Translations under genes and position numbers: made by a program
Notes under the pieces: generated by a model
Database searches by the model: none
The model's input: only the letters and a program-made list of their open reading frames with translations
Told to the model about the DNA's origin: nothing
Shown: positions 16,572 through 23,632 of the stretch, one piece after another
Position numbering within the stretch: position 1 is the first letter of the stretch
How the letters are laid out: the number at the start of each line of letters is the position of its first letter
From: Pukyongia sp.
GTDB lineage: Bacteria > Bacteroidota > Bacteroidia > Flavobacteriales > Flavobacteriaceae
Assembly (NCBI GenBank): GCA_030148705.1
Contig: JASBSY010000022.1
Location: forward strand, 1-64,000
Reading direction: 5' to 3'
DNA: 64,000 nucleotides

Positions 16572-18086
16572 CTATTGTTGTGTAGTTGCCTTTGGAATTG
16601 TCACCGTAAATTCAGATCCTTCATTCACAGTACTGGTAAAGGTAATGCTACCCCCCAGGTTTTCCAAATGGGTTTTAACAATGTTCAAACCAATACCGGT
16701 GCCCTGATTCAGCAGGGCGTTTTCCGCGCGAAAGTACCTGTTGAAAATGTATTTCTTTTCATTTTCGGGAATACCGATCCCGTCGTCGCGTACAGCAATC
16801 AACAAATCATCCTTTTCTTCCCTTACAGACAGTTGAATAATCGAGTCTTCAGAAGAATACTTAATGGCGTTATTGATTAGATTCGTTAAAATAAGGGTTA
16901 GAATCTTTTCGTCGAAATCGATAAATATGGAGTCTATATTCTCCGGGTATTCAATGTTCTGTCCGTTTTTCAATAACATATTAGCATCGTAGATCACTTC
17001 GTTAATGACCTTGCTCAAAGGAAAATGTGAGAAATTATACGTTACCTTACCGCTTTCAAGGCGCTCTATCGAGAGGAAATCGTTTATAATGTTGTTGAGA
17101 TATTTTACCTTACTGGTAATTGTCTTTAAGTGTTTGTCGCGTTTTTGCTGTTGGTCTGCCTCCTTGTACTTACCCGCTAAAGTTGCAGAAGTAAGTATAC
17201 CGCTAAGCGGAGTCTTAAACTCATGAGAAACAAGGGATAAGAACTTGGTCTTTAATTCGCCCAACTCCTTTTCCTTCTTTAAGGCTTCCTCTAACTGACG
17301 GGTGCGTTGTGCCACTGTACGCTCCAGCGTATTGGTATATTCTTCCTGTTCGGTGATGTCGAGTATTATCGCTATTAACCGATCACTATCCTCATCCACA
17401 GACCTTTGCAGGTGAACCTCCACCGGATAAGTGCTCCCATCCTTTCGCCTATGTATGGTATTAAAAGTTAGCTTTTCTACCGTATTTTCAAGCAGGGGAT
17501 TGATCTTTTCAAGAAATTGTGCTCTGTTGAATTCCGGTGTTATATCGACAAGGGTACGGGTACGGATCTCGTCCAGGGTATACCCGATATTCTTCAGAGC
17601 CCCCTTATTCACATCGATAAAACCAAGACTGTTCAGGTCGAAGATATAAATTTCATTAAGGGATTCGTTGAAGATACTGGCCCAATGCTTTAATTCTTTT
17701 TCGGCATTCTTCCGAACGGTAATGTCGATCACGAGAGCCATCACGTAATCCTGGTCGTAAACCGAAAACGGATTAAGCCCGGCTTCGAGTGGAAATTGGG
17801 ATCCGTCCTTCCTACTTCCATACAGGTCCCGACCATGTCCCATCTGCCGTTTCCCGCTTTGCTCCATAAACCCGCTAACATGTTTATGGTGGCTGTTGTG
17901 GTATTTCTTCGGTATAAGAATATCGAGATGCTCTCCTATAAGCTCCTCCCCCTTATATCCGAATAGTTCATTGGCTGCCGAATTGGTAGCAACAATCTGC
18001 TGTTCGGTGTTGACAATAATAATGCCTTCGGAAACAGCTTCAGAGAGGATTTTAAAAACGTTGCTTCCTTTTTTAAAAACTTCCAT
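16572..18086 (-). CDS. PAS-PAS hybrid-free sensor histidine kinase, FixL-like
   Basis: I start at the ATG at 18084-18086 (MEVFKKGSNVFK); the longer frame has no better signal and overlaps site E. The 504 residues carry two PAS domains (about 9-125 and 135-255), a coiled coil, a HisKA with phospho-acceptor His288 (SHEFKTPLSG), and an HATPase with N box NLINNAIKYS, DDGIGIPENE and GTGIGLNIV. No membrane segment is seen, so it is cytoplasmic. PAS1 keeps a His (66) and, exactly 20 residues on, the Arg of GHGRDLYGSRKDG (86), the spacing of FixL His200 and Arg220. Heme binding is therefore possible but unproven, since related non-heme PAS domains share parts of this motif. Confidence 0.9.
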   Translation of the reverse strand: MEVFKKGSNVFKILSEAVSEGIIIVNTEQQIVATNSAANELFGYKGEELIGEHLDILIPKKYHNSHHKHVSGFMEQSGKRQMGHGRDLYGSRKDGSQFPLEAGLNPFSVYDQDYVMALVIDITVRKNAEKELKHWASIFNESLNEIYIFDLNSLGFIDVNKGALKNIGYTLDEIRTRTLVDITPEFNRAQFLEKINPLLENTVEKLTFNTIHRRKDGSTYPVEVHLQRSVDEDSDRLIAIILDITEQEEYTNTLERTVAQRTRQLEEALKKEKELGELKTKFLSLVSHEFKTPLSGILTSATLAGKYKEADQQQKRDKHLKTITSKVKYLNNIINDFLSIERLESGKVTYNFSHFPLSKVINEVIYDANMLLKNGQNIEYPENIDSIFIDFDEKILTLILTNLINNAIKYSSEDSIIQLSVREEKDDLLIAVRDDGIGIPENEKKYIFNRYFRAENALLNQGTGIGLNIVKTHLENLGGSITFTSTVNEGSEFTVTIPKATTQQ

Positions 18087-18112
18087 TGGATAAAGATACA
18101 TAATTATTGAAC

Positions 18113-18155
18113 TGACAAATATCATAGTACAGGCCATTATCCCGGCATATTTTTA
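18113..18155 (+). promoter_or_regulatory. FNR-like palindrome plus -7 box (site E), divergent region
   Basis: TGACAAATATCA is at 18113-18124 (centre 18118.5). On the plus strand TATTTTTA at 18148-18155 (centre 18151.5) is 33 bp away and would drive the 18176 gene with a 17-nt leader. On the minus strand a TATCTTTA lies at 18098-18091, only 24 bp from the site centre, so the kinase-regulator operon may be read from it with a different effect of the bound protein. Confidence 0.7.
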
Positions 18156-18175
18156 TATCATTAAAAAGTTGAAAA

Positions 18176-18583
18176 ATGGATATTATAAATGACCGGGAGT
18201 TGTTGTTCTACCAAAAATTGGGAGAATTGTTCTACGCAGTTGCAGCCGCAGATAAGATAGTGCGAAAATCGGAATACGACACCCTAACTGAGATGGTGGA
18301 AAGACAATGGAAACAACAGGACGACTACCAGGACCAGTTTGGCACCGATGCTGCCTACCAGATCGCAATAGTCTTCGAGTGGTTCGACTATGAGCGTATG
18401 GATGCCGATATCTGCTTCGAGAGTTTTGCAGACTATTACAAAAAGAATAAGAACCTCTTTTACGGAACTCGTAAAGCACTTATTATGAATACAGTTATTA
18501 ACATTGCCGATGCGTTTAGCGGCACCAACAAAAGCGAATTAATAATGATCACCAAGCTCAAGTTTCTCTTTAATAACAACTAA
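18176..18583 (+). CDS. TerB-like hypothetical protein
   Basis: The 135-residue helical, soluble protein has an N-terminal segment (KLGELFYAVAAADKIVRKSEYDTL) that resembles the TerB/DjlA-type helical bundle, where an acidic ADG-like turn follows a hydrophobic helix. The match is suggestive rather than certain. It is divergent from the kinase gene, lies 17 nt downstream of the start predicted from site E, and is followed after 9 bp by a lipoprotein gene in the same direction. Function unknown; co-regulation with the usp genes is inferred from the promoter. Confidence 0.72.
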   Translation: MDIINDRELLFYQKLGELFYAVAAADKIVRKSEYDTLTEMVERQWKQQDDYQDQFGTDAAYQIAIVFEWFDYERMDADICFESFADYYKKNKNLFYGTRKALIMNTVINIADAFSGTNKSELIMITKLKFLFNNN

Positions 18584-18592
18584 CATTCAATT

Positions 18593-19489
18593 ATGAAATA
18601 TCATCTCCTATTTATTGCGGGCATTATATTCTTTTCATGCAACAATAAGAACGAACAATCCTCCGATCAACTTGAAACAAATCCCAGCGCTACACCAAAT
18701 GACGAATCATTCGAAGAGGTGCTCCCCTTTGATTCCATTCATTCCGCCAGCGATATTGAATTTGGAAAGACAAAATCTGTCATAATAAAAAGACAAAGGC
18801 TTATAAATAAAAAGGATGATAAGGTAGAATTGCAAAGTCTGATCATTAGAAAAACTTTCAAAAAAGAGGAGGACCTCTATCTGATCGATTTTACCTACCC
18901 CCTGTTAAATGAAAATACAAACCCTTCTTATCGCAATTTTAACGAGTACCTGGAAGAGACCTATATGGATATCCCAGGCGTGGAAGCAAGCATCCTTGAA
19001 GATAAAGAAATGATCTGCGACACAGTACGCATCAATCGGTTCAAGGAAAAACGCTTTGTCGATTACAAGGTATACAACCTTAATGAATCGCTAATCAGTG
19101 TGCTTTTATACAAGGAGAACTATTATTCGGGGACCTTACACCCCACCTATTCCTTCGATTGCCTGAATTTCGATTTAAAACGATCGGTGTTTATGAATTA
19201 CGACGATTTTTTTACTGAAGGTTCTGAAGAACAAATGACAGATATTCTAAATGAGATAATCGGCGAAAAAATAAATAAAGGCGAAATTTATTACGATTGC
19301 TGGAAAATTTCCTTCGACGATTTCTTCGAATACAAGAACAATTTTTTAGTGGACAAATCGAAAGTCGAATACTATTTTGACGATTGTGTGATCTGTCCGT
19401 CGTATACGGGAACTTATTCGGTTGAAATCCCTATGAGCCGGGTGTTACCCCTGTTGAAAAACTACCAGTTCAACCCGTTGATGTTATAA
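18593..19489 (+). CDS. lipoprotein with DUF3298-like C-terminal region
   Basis: The 298 residues begin with a lipoprotein signal (lipobox FFSC, Cys at residue 16) and a Ser/Asn/Glu-rich linker. The C-terminal part, with VEYYFDDCVICPSYTGTYSV and EIPMSRVLPLL, resembles the DUF3298/RsiV fold, in which an F-x-x-Y-x-I-x-P pattern is followed by a strand and the helix of the closing PYxxLxxLL. The match is moderate. It should be anchored to a membrane on the periplasmic side. It follows the TerB-like gene after 9 bp and shares its site E promoter. Confidence 0.7.
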   Translation: MKYHLLFIAGIIFFSCNNKNEQSSDQLETNPSATPNDESFEEVLPFDSIHSASDIEFGKTKSVIIKRQRLINKKDDKVELQSLIIRKTFKKEEDLYLIDFTYPLLNENTNPSYRNFNEYLEETYMDIPGVEASILEDKEMICDTVRINRFKEKRFVDYKVYNLNESLISVLLYKENYYSGTLHPTYSFDCLNFDLKRSVFMNYDDFFTEGSEEQMTDILNEIIGEKINKGEIYYDCWKISFDDFFEYKNNFLVDKSKVEYYFDDCVICPSYTGTYSVEIPMSRVLPLLKNYQFNPLML

Positions 19490-19556
19490 GCTGTTTTTGT
19501 TTTATAGAAAATGATCGGCATTTATTGTAATGATTAACTTATCAAAACGTATTAAA

Positions 19557-19628
19557 AAACGCAGACAAAGTATAGTTATCGATAAATAAGAAGCTAATTA
19601 GCCAGAATAACCTTGTTCGTCTGCGTTT
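19557..19628 (-). terminator. long inverted repeat, probable terminator of the VOC gene
   Basis: AAACGCAGAC at 19557-19566 pairs with GTCTGCGTTT at 19619-19628 around a 52-nt loop. On the minus strand the second arm is followed by TTTTTT, so it could end the VOC gene. The long loop is unusual and it may instead be a boundary of the AT-rich insertion. Confidence 0.4.
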
Positions 19629-19659
19629 GTATACGCTTAATATGTGTGGTATTAAGACA

Positions 19660-20052
19660 TTACTCTTTCAATTCAGTAACAATAATCTCATTACCATCTA
19701 TATCATAACAATGAAAAAAAGCATACTCTGGGGTTGTAATGATTTCCGTTTTCAATTTTACATTATTGCTTCTAAGTCGTTCATAAAGCGTCGCAACTTC
19801 AGTGGTATAAATTACCATTGTAGGCTGTTCGCCAGTTTGATTGCCTATACGTTCTCTTTGTTTTTTAGTATCAGCTTTTAAAAACCAAATTCCTAAAGAA
19901 TCGAGAGGTTCACTACCAATATGTAAGAATCGTTGTCCGACATCAGTAGTTACATCAAACATTCGTTTAAAACCAAAGTGTTTTTCATAGAAATTAGCTG
20001 ATTTCTCATAGTCCTCTACAAGTAGAGCTATTCTACCTAAATAGTTTTTCAT
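19660..20052 (-). CDS. VOC-family (glyoxalase/bleomycin-resistance fold) protein
   Basis: The 130 residues form two beta-alpha-beta-beta-beta units of the vicinal oxygen chelate fold. The opening GRIALLVEDYEKSANFYEKHFGF is diagnostic, and the closing FFHCYDIDGNEIIVTEL matches the second module with its conserved metal-ligand Glu region. Such proteins act on glyoxal-type or antibiotic substrates, or bind without catalysis; the substrate is not predictable. It and the next gene upstream are visibly more AT-rich than the flanking regulon genes and lie within the suspected cassette-like insertion. Confidence 0.88.
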   Translation of the reverse strand: MKNYLGRIALLVEDYEKSANFYEKHFGFKRMFDVTTDVGQRFLHIGSEPLDSLGIWFLKADTKKQRERIGNQTGEQPTMVIYTTEVATLYERLRSNNVKLKTEIITTPEYAFFHCYDIDGNEIIVTELKE

Positions 20053-20090
20053 AAAAATTAAAGTTTATAAATTAATAAAATAATAGAAAA

Positions 20091-20612
20091 TTACAGTAAG
20101 TTATACTGCAATACTGCCTTTTGATAAAGCTTTTGAAATGCCTGTTTGTCGGTGGGGGAAATCCAATTATAGCCAATGGCCTCCCATTCTTCAGCGTAAT
20201 GATGTAATTCTAACAATTGAATATATTCAATGCCACATATCACATAATCCGCCCAAAAATTCAGTAAATAACCTCTATTTTTAATTTGGAACTTACTTGC
20301 TTCTGTATAACTCTTAAACCACTTATGTATTAATCCAATACCATTGCTTCTAAAAAGCATATCATTTTTTACAACTTGTCGCTTTAAATATTCCCAACGA
20401 GCAAACCCGTATTCTAAAGCAATGATATGATAGACGTCTTTTAAACGAATATTCTTTATTTTTTCCCCAATTTCTGAAGAAGATAGGTTTTTAAAAAATG
20501 GGTGGTTTAAGTATTTATTGACAGAATTGTCAATATCTAATTTAAAATTCTTGTGAAGTAATTTAGCTTCAACTTTAAGCTGATTAAGCCGTATTGGACG
20601 TAATTCTTTCAT
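20091..20612 (-). CDS. hypothetical protein of the AT-rich insertion
   Basis: The start is taken at the ATG at 20610-20612 (MKELRPIRLNQLK), because the longer frame adds 41 residues with no typical start. The 173 residues are mainly helical with aromatic and basic residues (YGFARWEYLKRQVVKND; EWEAIGYNWISPTDKQAF). I recognise no domain. The base composition is among the most AT-rich in the window. It is 38 bp upstream of the VOC gene in the same direction and may form a two-gene unit with it. Confidence 0.62.
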   Translation of the reverse strand: MKELRPIRLNQLKVEAKLLHKNFKLDIDNSVNKYLNHPFFKNLSSSEIGEKIKNIRLKDVYHIIALEYGFARWEYLKRQVVKNDMLFRSNGIGLIHKWFKSYTEASKFQIKNRGYLLNFWADYVICGIEYIQLLELHHYAEEWEAIGYNWISPTDKQAFQKLYQKAVLQYNLL

Positions 20613-20993
20613 AATATCCTTTTGGTTGCCATTACTCACAATTGGCGGATTTATGAAACTTATAAATATTGAAAAGAAAAGGTGACATCGTCTTTTGTGA
20701 GCACAGGCATCCTTTGAATACCTGTGGACAAACATATAAATAAAATTTCAAATTCAAAAAATGTGGTAATTGAAAATTATTGCGTTATTTTCGACGCTGT
20801 GAACATTGGTTTGGGTAAAGATGGGAAAAGGCACTTTGACCGATTGGCGAAAATTGACAAACTACCTTTTGACGTTGATATAAAAGCCAAACTCGACAGC
20901 CACACACATTGCCAAGTCACTGAAATCAGAAGTACAACCCCAAGCTTGTCAATAAGTGTGTTTCCCCAACGCACAGACGAAAAGAAAGCACTT

Positions 20994-21125
20994 CCTACAA
21001 CATTGTATAAGCGTAATGTGGGCTGAATGGCTAAAATTGAGTATTTGCATCTATCAAAGTTTAGTGTATGCGGATAGCAAAGTGCTTCGAAATCCCGCAC
21101 TACGCTTATACTTGAGCGTCAACTG
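20994..21125. repeat. attC-like imperfect inverted repeat
   Basis: GTATAAGCGTAATGTGGG at 21005-21022 and CCCGCACTACGCTTATAC at 21094-21111 are inverse complements at 16 of 18 positions. They are flanked by CTACAAC at 20995-21001 and by TTGAGCGTCAACTG just after the second arm. A long cruciform with short core-like ends is the architecture of integron cassette (attC) sites. The stretch 20613-20993 before it has only weak small inverted repeats and an unconvincing open frame. After it, up to the terminator at 21217, I see nothing. Confidence 0.5.
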
Positions 21126-21216
21126 CCGAATCTTTACTATTTGAATAGCAAGCGACTCATAAATCCGGACCGGGCTTTCCAAAGTAGCCACATTATCAGA
21201 GTCCTGATATAGGAAT

Positions 21217-21255
21217 CAAAAAAAACGCGGAAAACATGCTTACATTTTCCGCGTT
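21217..21255 (-). terminator. Rho-independent terminator of the hpf-usp operon
   Basis: AACGCGGAAAA at 21224-21234 pairs with TTTTCCGCGTT at 21245-21255 over 11 bp with a 10-nt loop. On the minus strand a T-run (21223-21217) follows. It lies 26 bp after the usp stop codon. Confidence 0.8.
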
Positions 21256-21280
21256 GCGTTTAGGCCTGCAGTGAGTAGCA

Positions 21281-22114
21281 CTAAACTTTAAAAGTCATTA
21301 ATGGCATCGTGATGCGGTTCACCAAAGCTTCGCCGATATTCTCGGAAAAGAAATGTGCCAGCCCCCGTCTTCCGTGGGTGGGAATAACCACGAGGTCGGC
21401 TTCGACTTTGTTGCTGTAACTGGAAACTCCGTGTTCCAGTCCATAATCGCAGTAGTAGACGACATTGTCGAGTATCTCGGTATTGTCAATTCCGGTATGT
21501 AACATAAACTTAAGGGCTCGTTCTTCCATTTCCCGGTTACTCAGGAACTTTTCCGGAGTATTGATGAAAACAACCTCTAATTCGGTTCCCAGTTCCTTAA
21601 AGAAATTCCATGCCCTCTTAAAAGGTGGTATAAAGTCCAAATTAAAGTCGCAGGCAAAGACTACCCGTTCCATTTTAAAATGTGTTTCCTTATTCTTAAC
21701 CACCAACACCGGAACATTAGATGTTCTTACAACTTTTTCAGTATTAGAACCTACAAAGACTTCCTTAAGGCCACTTGCACCGTGTGAACCCATCACGATA
21801 AGGTCTGCACCGAATTCTTCGGCCACGCTGTTTATTTCATTGAATTCTTTGTAATTCTGAACCGTAGTCTCTACGCGGACGCCCTCCAAATAGTCCTTAT
21901 CGAGGAACTCGCTAAATCGTTTTTCCGCCAGTTTCATATAATAGATGGCTTCAAATACTTCCTGGGATTCGTCCTTGGTCAATACCGCTTCCGATAGTCC
22001 CATCATATGAAGGACTACTAATGCGGCATCATGCTTTTTAGCCAGGGTTGCTCCTACTTGTAGAGCATATTCAGAATATTCTGAAAAATCGACGGGAATC
22101 AGTATTTTTTTCAT
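21281..22114 (-). CDS. universal stress protein, tandem Usp domains
   Basis: The 277-residue protein starts MKKILIPVDFSEYSEYA. Domain one keeps the complete nucleotide loop GSHG-x9-GSNT, so ATP binding is expected. The second domain (from about 148) retains a Usp-like ending with IPTHGRRGLAHFFSENIGE, where THGRRG-x9 again approximates the loop, making this the best preserved double Usp in the window. It follows the hibernation factor gene with no gap and is read from site F. The pairing links energy stress to ribosome inactivation. Confidence 0.92.
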   Translation of the reverse strand: MKKILIPVDFSEYSEYALQVGATLAKKHDAALVVLHMMGLSEAVLTKDESQEVFEAIYYMKLAEKRFSEFLDKDYLEGVRVETTVQNYKEFNEINSVAEEFGADLIVMGSHGASGLKEVFVGSNTEKVVRTSNVPVLVVKNKETHFKMERVVFACDFNLDFIPPFKRAWNFFKELGTELEVVFINTPEKFLSNREMEERALKFMLHTGIDNTEILDNVVYYCDYGLEHGVSSYSNKVEADLVVIPTHGRRGLAHFFSENIGEALVNRITMPLMTFKV

Positions 22115-22426
22115 TTATGATGATATGTTTTGGTTCGTAAATTTTGCTTTTCGCTTTTTTAGTTGCTTATCGAGATCGCTGATAGTTTCCTTTACCGCCA
22201 TCTCATAATTTCTTTCGTTCGAAGCCGCATAGATCTTCGGACCAGGTAAACTGAGCTCAATTTCACAGATATTACCTTTCTCGGTAGGATCGTTCTCTTT
22301 TTTAAAGAATACATCGGCTCGAATGATCCATTCGTATTTTTTTCCGATACGCTTTAATTTTTTAATGGTGTAGGCAGACATGCTTTCGCTCTGCTTCATC
22401 TTTACAAATTGAATGTTGATAATCAT
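22115..22426 (-). CDS. hpf: ribosome hibernation promoting factor (HPF/RaiA family)
   Basis: The 103-residue protein matches short HPF/YfiA proteins: MIINIQFVKMKQSESM, a central FFKKENDP loop, IEIELSLPGPKIYA-like strand (CEIELSLPGPKIYAAS), and the helix AVKETISDLDKQLKKRKAK. It binds the 30S decoding centre and stores idle ribosomes. It lacks the C-terminal dimerisation domain of long HPF, so it probably acts with a partner. The usp gene follows at the next base. Site F precedes it, so hibernation would be switched on with the Usp genes. Confidence 0.9.
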   Translation of the reverse strand: MIINIQFVKMKQSESMSAYTIKKLKRIGKKYEWIIRADVFFKKENDPTEKGNICEIELSLPGPKIYAASNERNYEMAVKETISDLDKQLKKRKAKFTNQNISS

Positions 22427-22449
22427 AGCTCTGGATTTTTAATCTAAAG

Positions 22450-22492
22450 CAAATGTACCGGGTAGTGGACCCGAAAACTATGACAATTATCA
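22450..22492 (-). promoter_or_regulatory. FNR-like palindrome plus -7 box (site F), hpf-usp promoter
   Basis: On the minus strand TGATAATTGTCA lies at 22492-22481 (centre 22486.5) and a perfect TAnnTTTG box, TACATTTG, at 22457-22450 (centre 22453.5), 33 bp apart. The predicted start near 22446 gives a leader of about 20 nt before the hpf ATG at 22426. Confidence 0.8.
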
Positions 22493-22561
22493 GTCTGACA
22501 GCTTGTAGTTCTATCAGTCTTATAACATAGAAACATTAAAAGAAATGGAGAATGTCTATTC

Positions 22562-22975
22562 TTAGTGCGGAAGCCGGGATTTAAGTACACCGTATAAGAA
22601 AGTGCCCAGCAGGGCTCCAAACACCACCACCAGCAGGGCCGGATATCCTGCACCTATCAGTACGTAGATTGGACCCGGACAGGCACCTGCCAAGGCCCAG
22701 CCCAGGCCAAAGATGATTCCTCCGGCGAAATATCGAACGATGCGCTTTTCCTTCGGTTGCAAGGACATACTGCTTCCGTCAAGAGGTTTAATGTTCCTGC
22801 GCTTTATGATCTGAACCCCGATGATTCCAAGAACCAATGCCGATCCAATGATACCATACATATGAAAACTGCCGAAATGAAACATTTCATAAATCCTGAA
22901 CCAGGATGCCGCTTCAGACTTAAACATTACAATTCCGAAGAAAATACCTATTAGCAAATATGTTATATATCTCAT
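22562..22975 (-). CDS. YeeE/YedE-type sulfur transporter, second half
   Basis: The 137 residues hold about four hydrophobic segments. GLGWALAGACPGPIYVLIGAG contains the conserved Cys of the YeeE/YedE (TsuA, thiosulfate-uptake) family, in the C-terminal half of the single-chain protein. The partner half is the gene immediately upstream at 22978-23535, 2 bp away. In many Bacteroidetes this transporter is split into two small genes. It should move thiosulfate or a related sulfur compound across the inner membrane. Last gene of the sulfur operon. Confidence 0.82.
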   Translation of the reverse strand: MRYITYLLIGIFFGIVMFKSEAASWFRIYEMFHFGSFHMYGIIGSALVLGIIGVQIIKRRNIKPLDGSSMSLQPKEKRIVRYFAGGIIFGLGWALAGACPGPIYVLIGAGYPALLVVVFGALLGTFLYGVLKSRLPH

Positions 22976-22977
22976 AG

Positions 22978-23535
22978 CTAGAATATAAATGGGAAAATGA
23001 AGTGAATCATTATCAGGCCACCGATAAAGAACCCGATTACCGCAATAAGTGACGGCAGCTGTAAATTACTCAGCCCGGAGATGGCATGGCCCGAGGTACA
23101 ACCTCCTGCATAGCGGGCTCCAAACCCCACCAGAAGTCCTCCTATCAAGAGTATCGCGAGGATAAACGGATCACTCAGCATTTCGGTTGCAAAAATCTCA
23201 GTGGGTAAATAACTATCGCCTGCACTTTCAATATTATAATCGGTGGAGAGCTGTTCTGCGATTTCAGGATTTATAGAAACAGTGTTATCACTCATATAAT
23301 TGGAAGCGATAAACCCGCCGATGATCGCCCCAAGAACCACAGTAAGATTCCAGCGTTCGGCCTTCCAGTTGAATTTAAAGAAATCTGCGGCCTTTCCGGC
23401 TCCCATCGCAGCACAGGCCGTTCGCAAATTAGACGACATCCCGAATTGCTTGCCTACGAGTAAGAGCGTAAACATAATAAGCGCGATAAGGGGGCCGGAG
23501 ACATACCATGGCCAGGGCTCATAAATCCAATTCAT
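22978..23535 (-). CDS. YeeE/YedE-type sulfur transporter, first half
   Basis: The 185 residues carry five or so membrane segments and the family signature ARYAGGCTSGHAISGLSN with its conserved Cys, found in the first half of YeeE/YedE thiosulfate transporters. It precedes the second half by 2 bp, so the two subunits are translated together. The gene lies 97 bp downstream of the persulfide dioxygenase-rhodanese gene. A weak TAACTTTG box at 23610-23603 could give an internal promoter. Confidence 0.84.
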   Translation of the reverse strand: MNWIYEPWPWYVSGPLIALIMFTLLLVGKQFGMSSNLRTACAAMGAGKAADFFKFNWKAERWNLTVVLGAIIGGFIASNYMSDNTVSINPEIAEQLSTDYNIESAGDSYLPTEIFATEMLSDPFILAILLIGGLLVGFGARYAGGCTSGHAISGLSNLQLPSLIAVIGFFIGGLIMIHFIFPFIF

Positions 23536-23632
23536 ATCATTTAATGTTTAAGACGACACTTTTGCACATTTCAATTTAATGCATTTGGTTTAATATCGGG
23601 AACAAAGTTAGGTCGATATTATACTGCGAGCG

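Noticed and set aside
20724-21026. A 100-codon open frame on the plus strand in the cassette-like region.
   Set aside because: It crosses the left arm of the inverted repeat and has no recognisable composition or start signal. Probably a chance frame in attC-like DNA.
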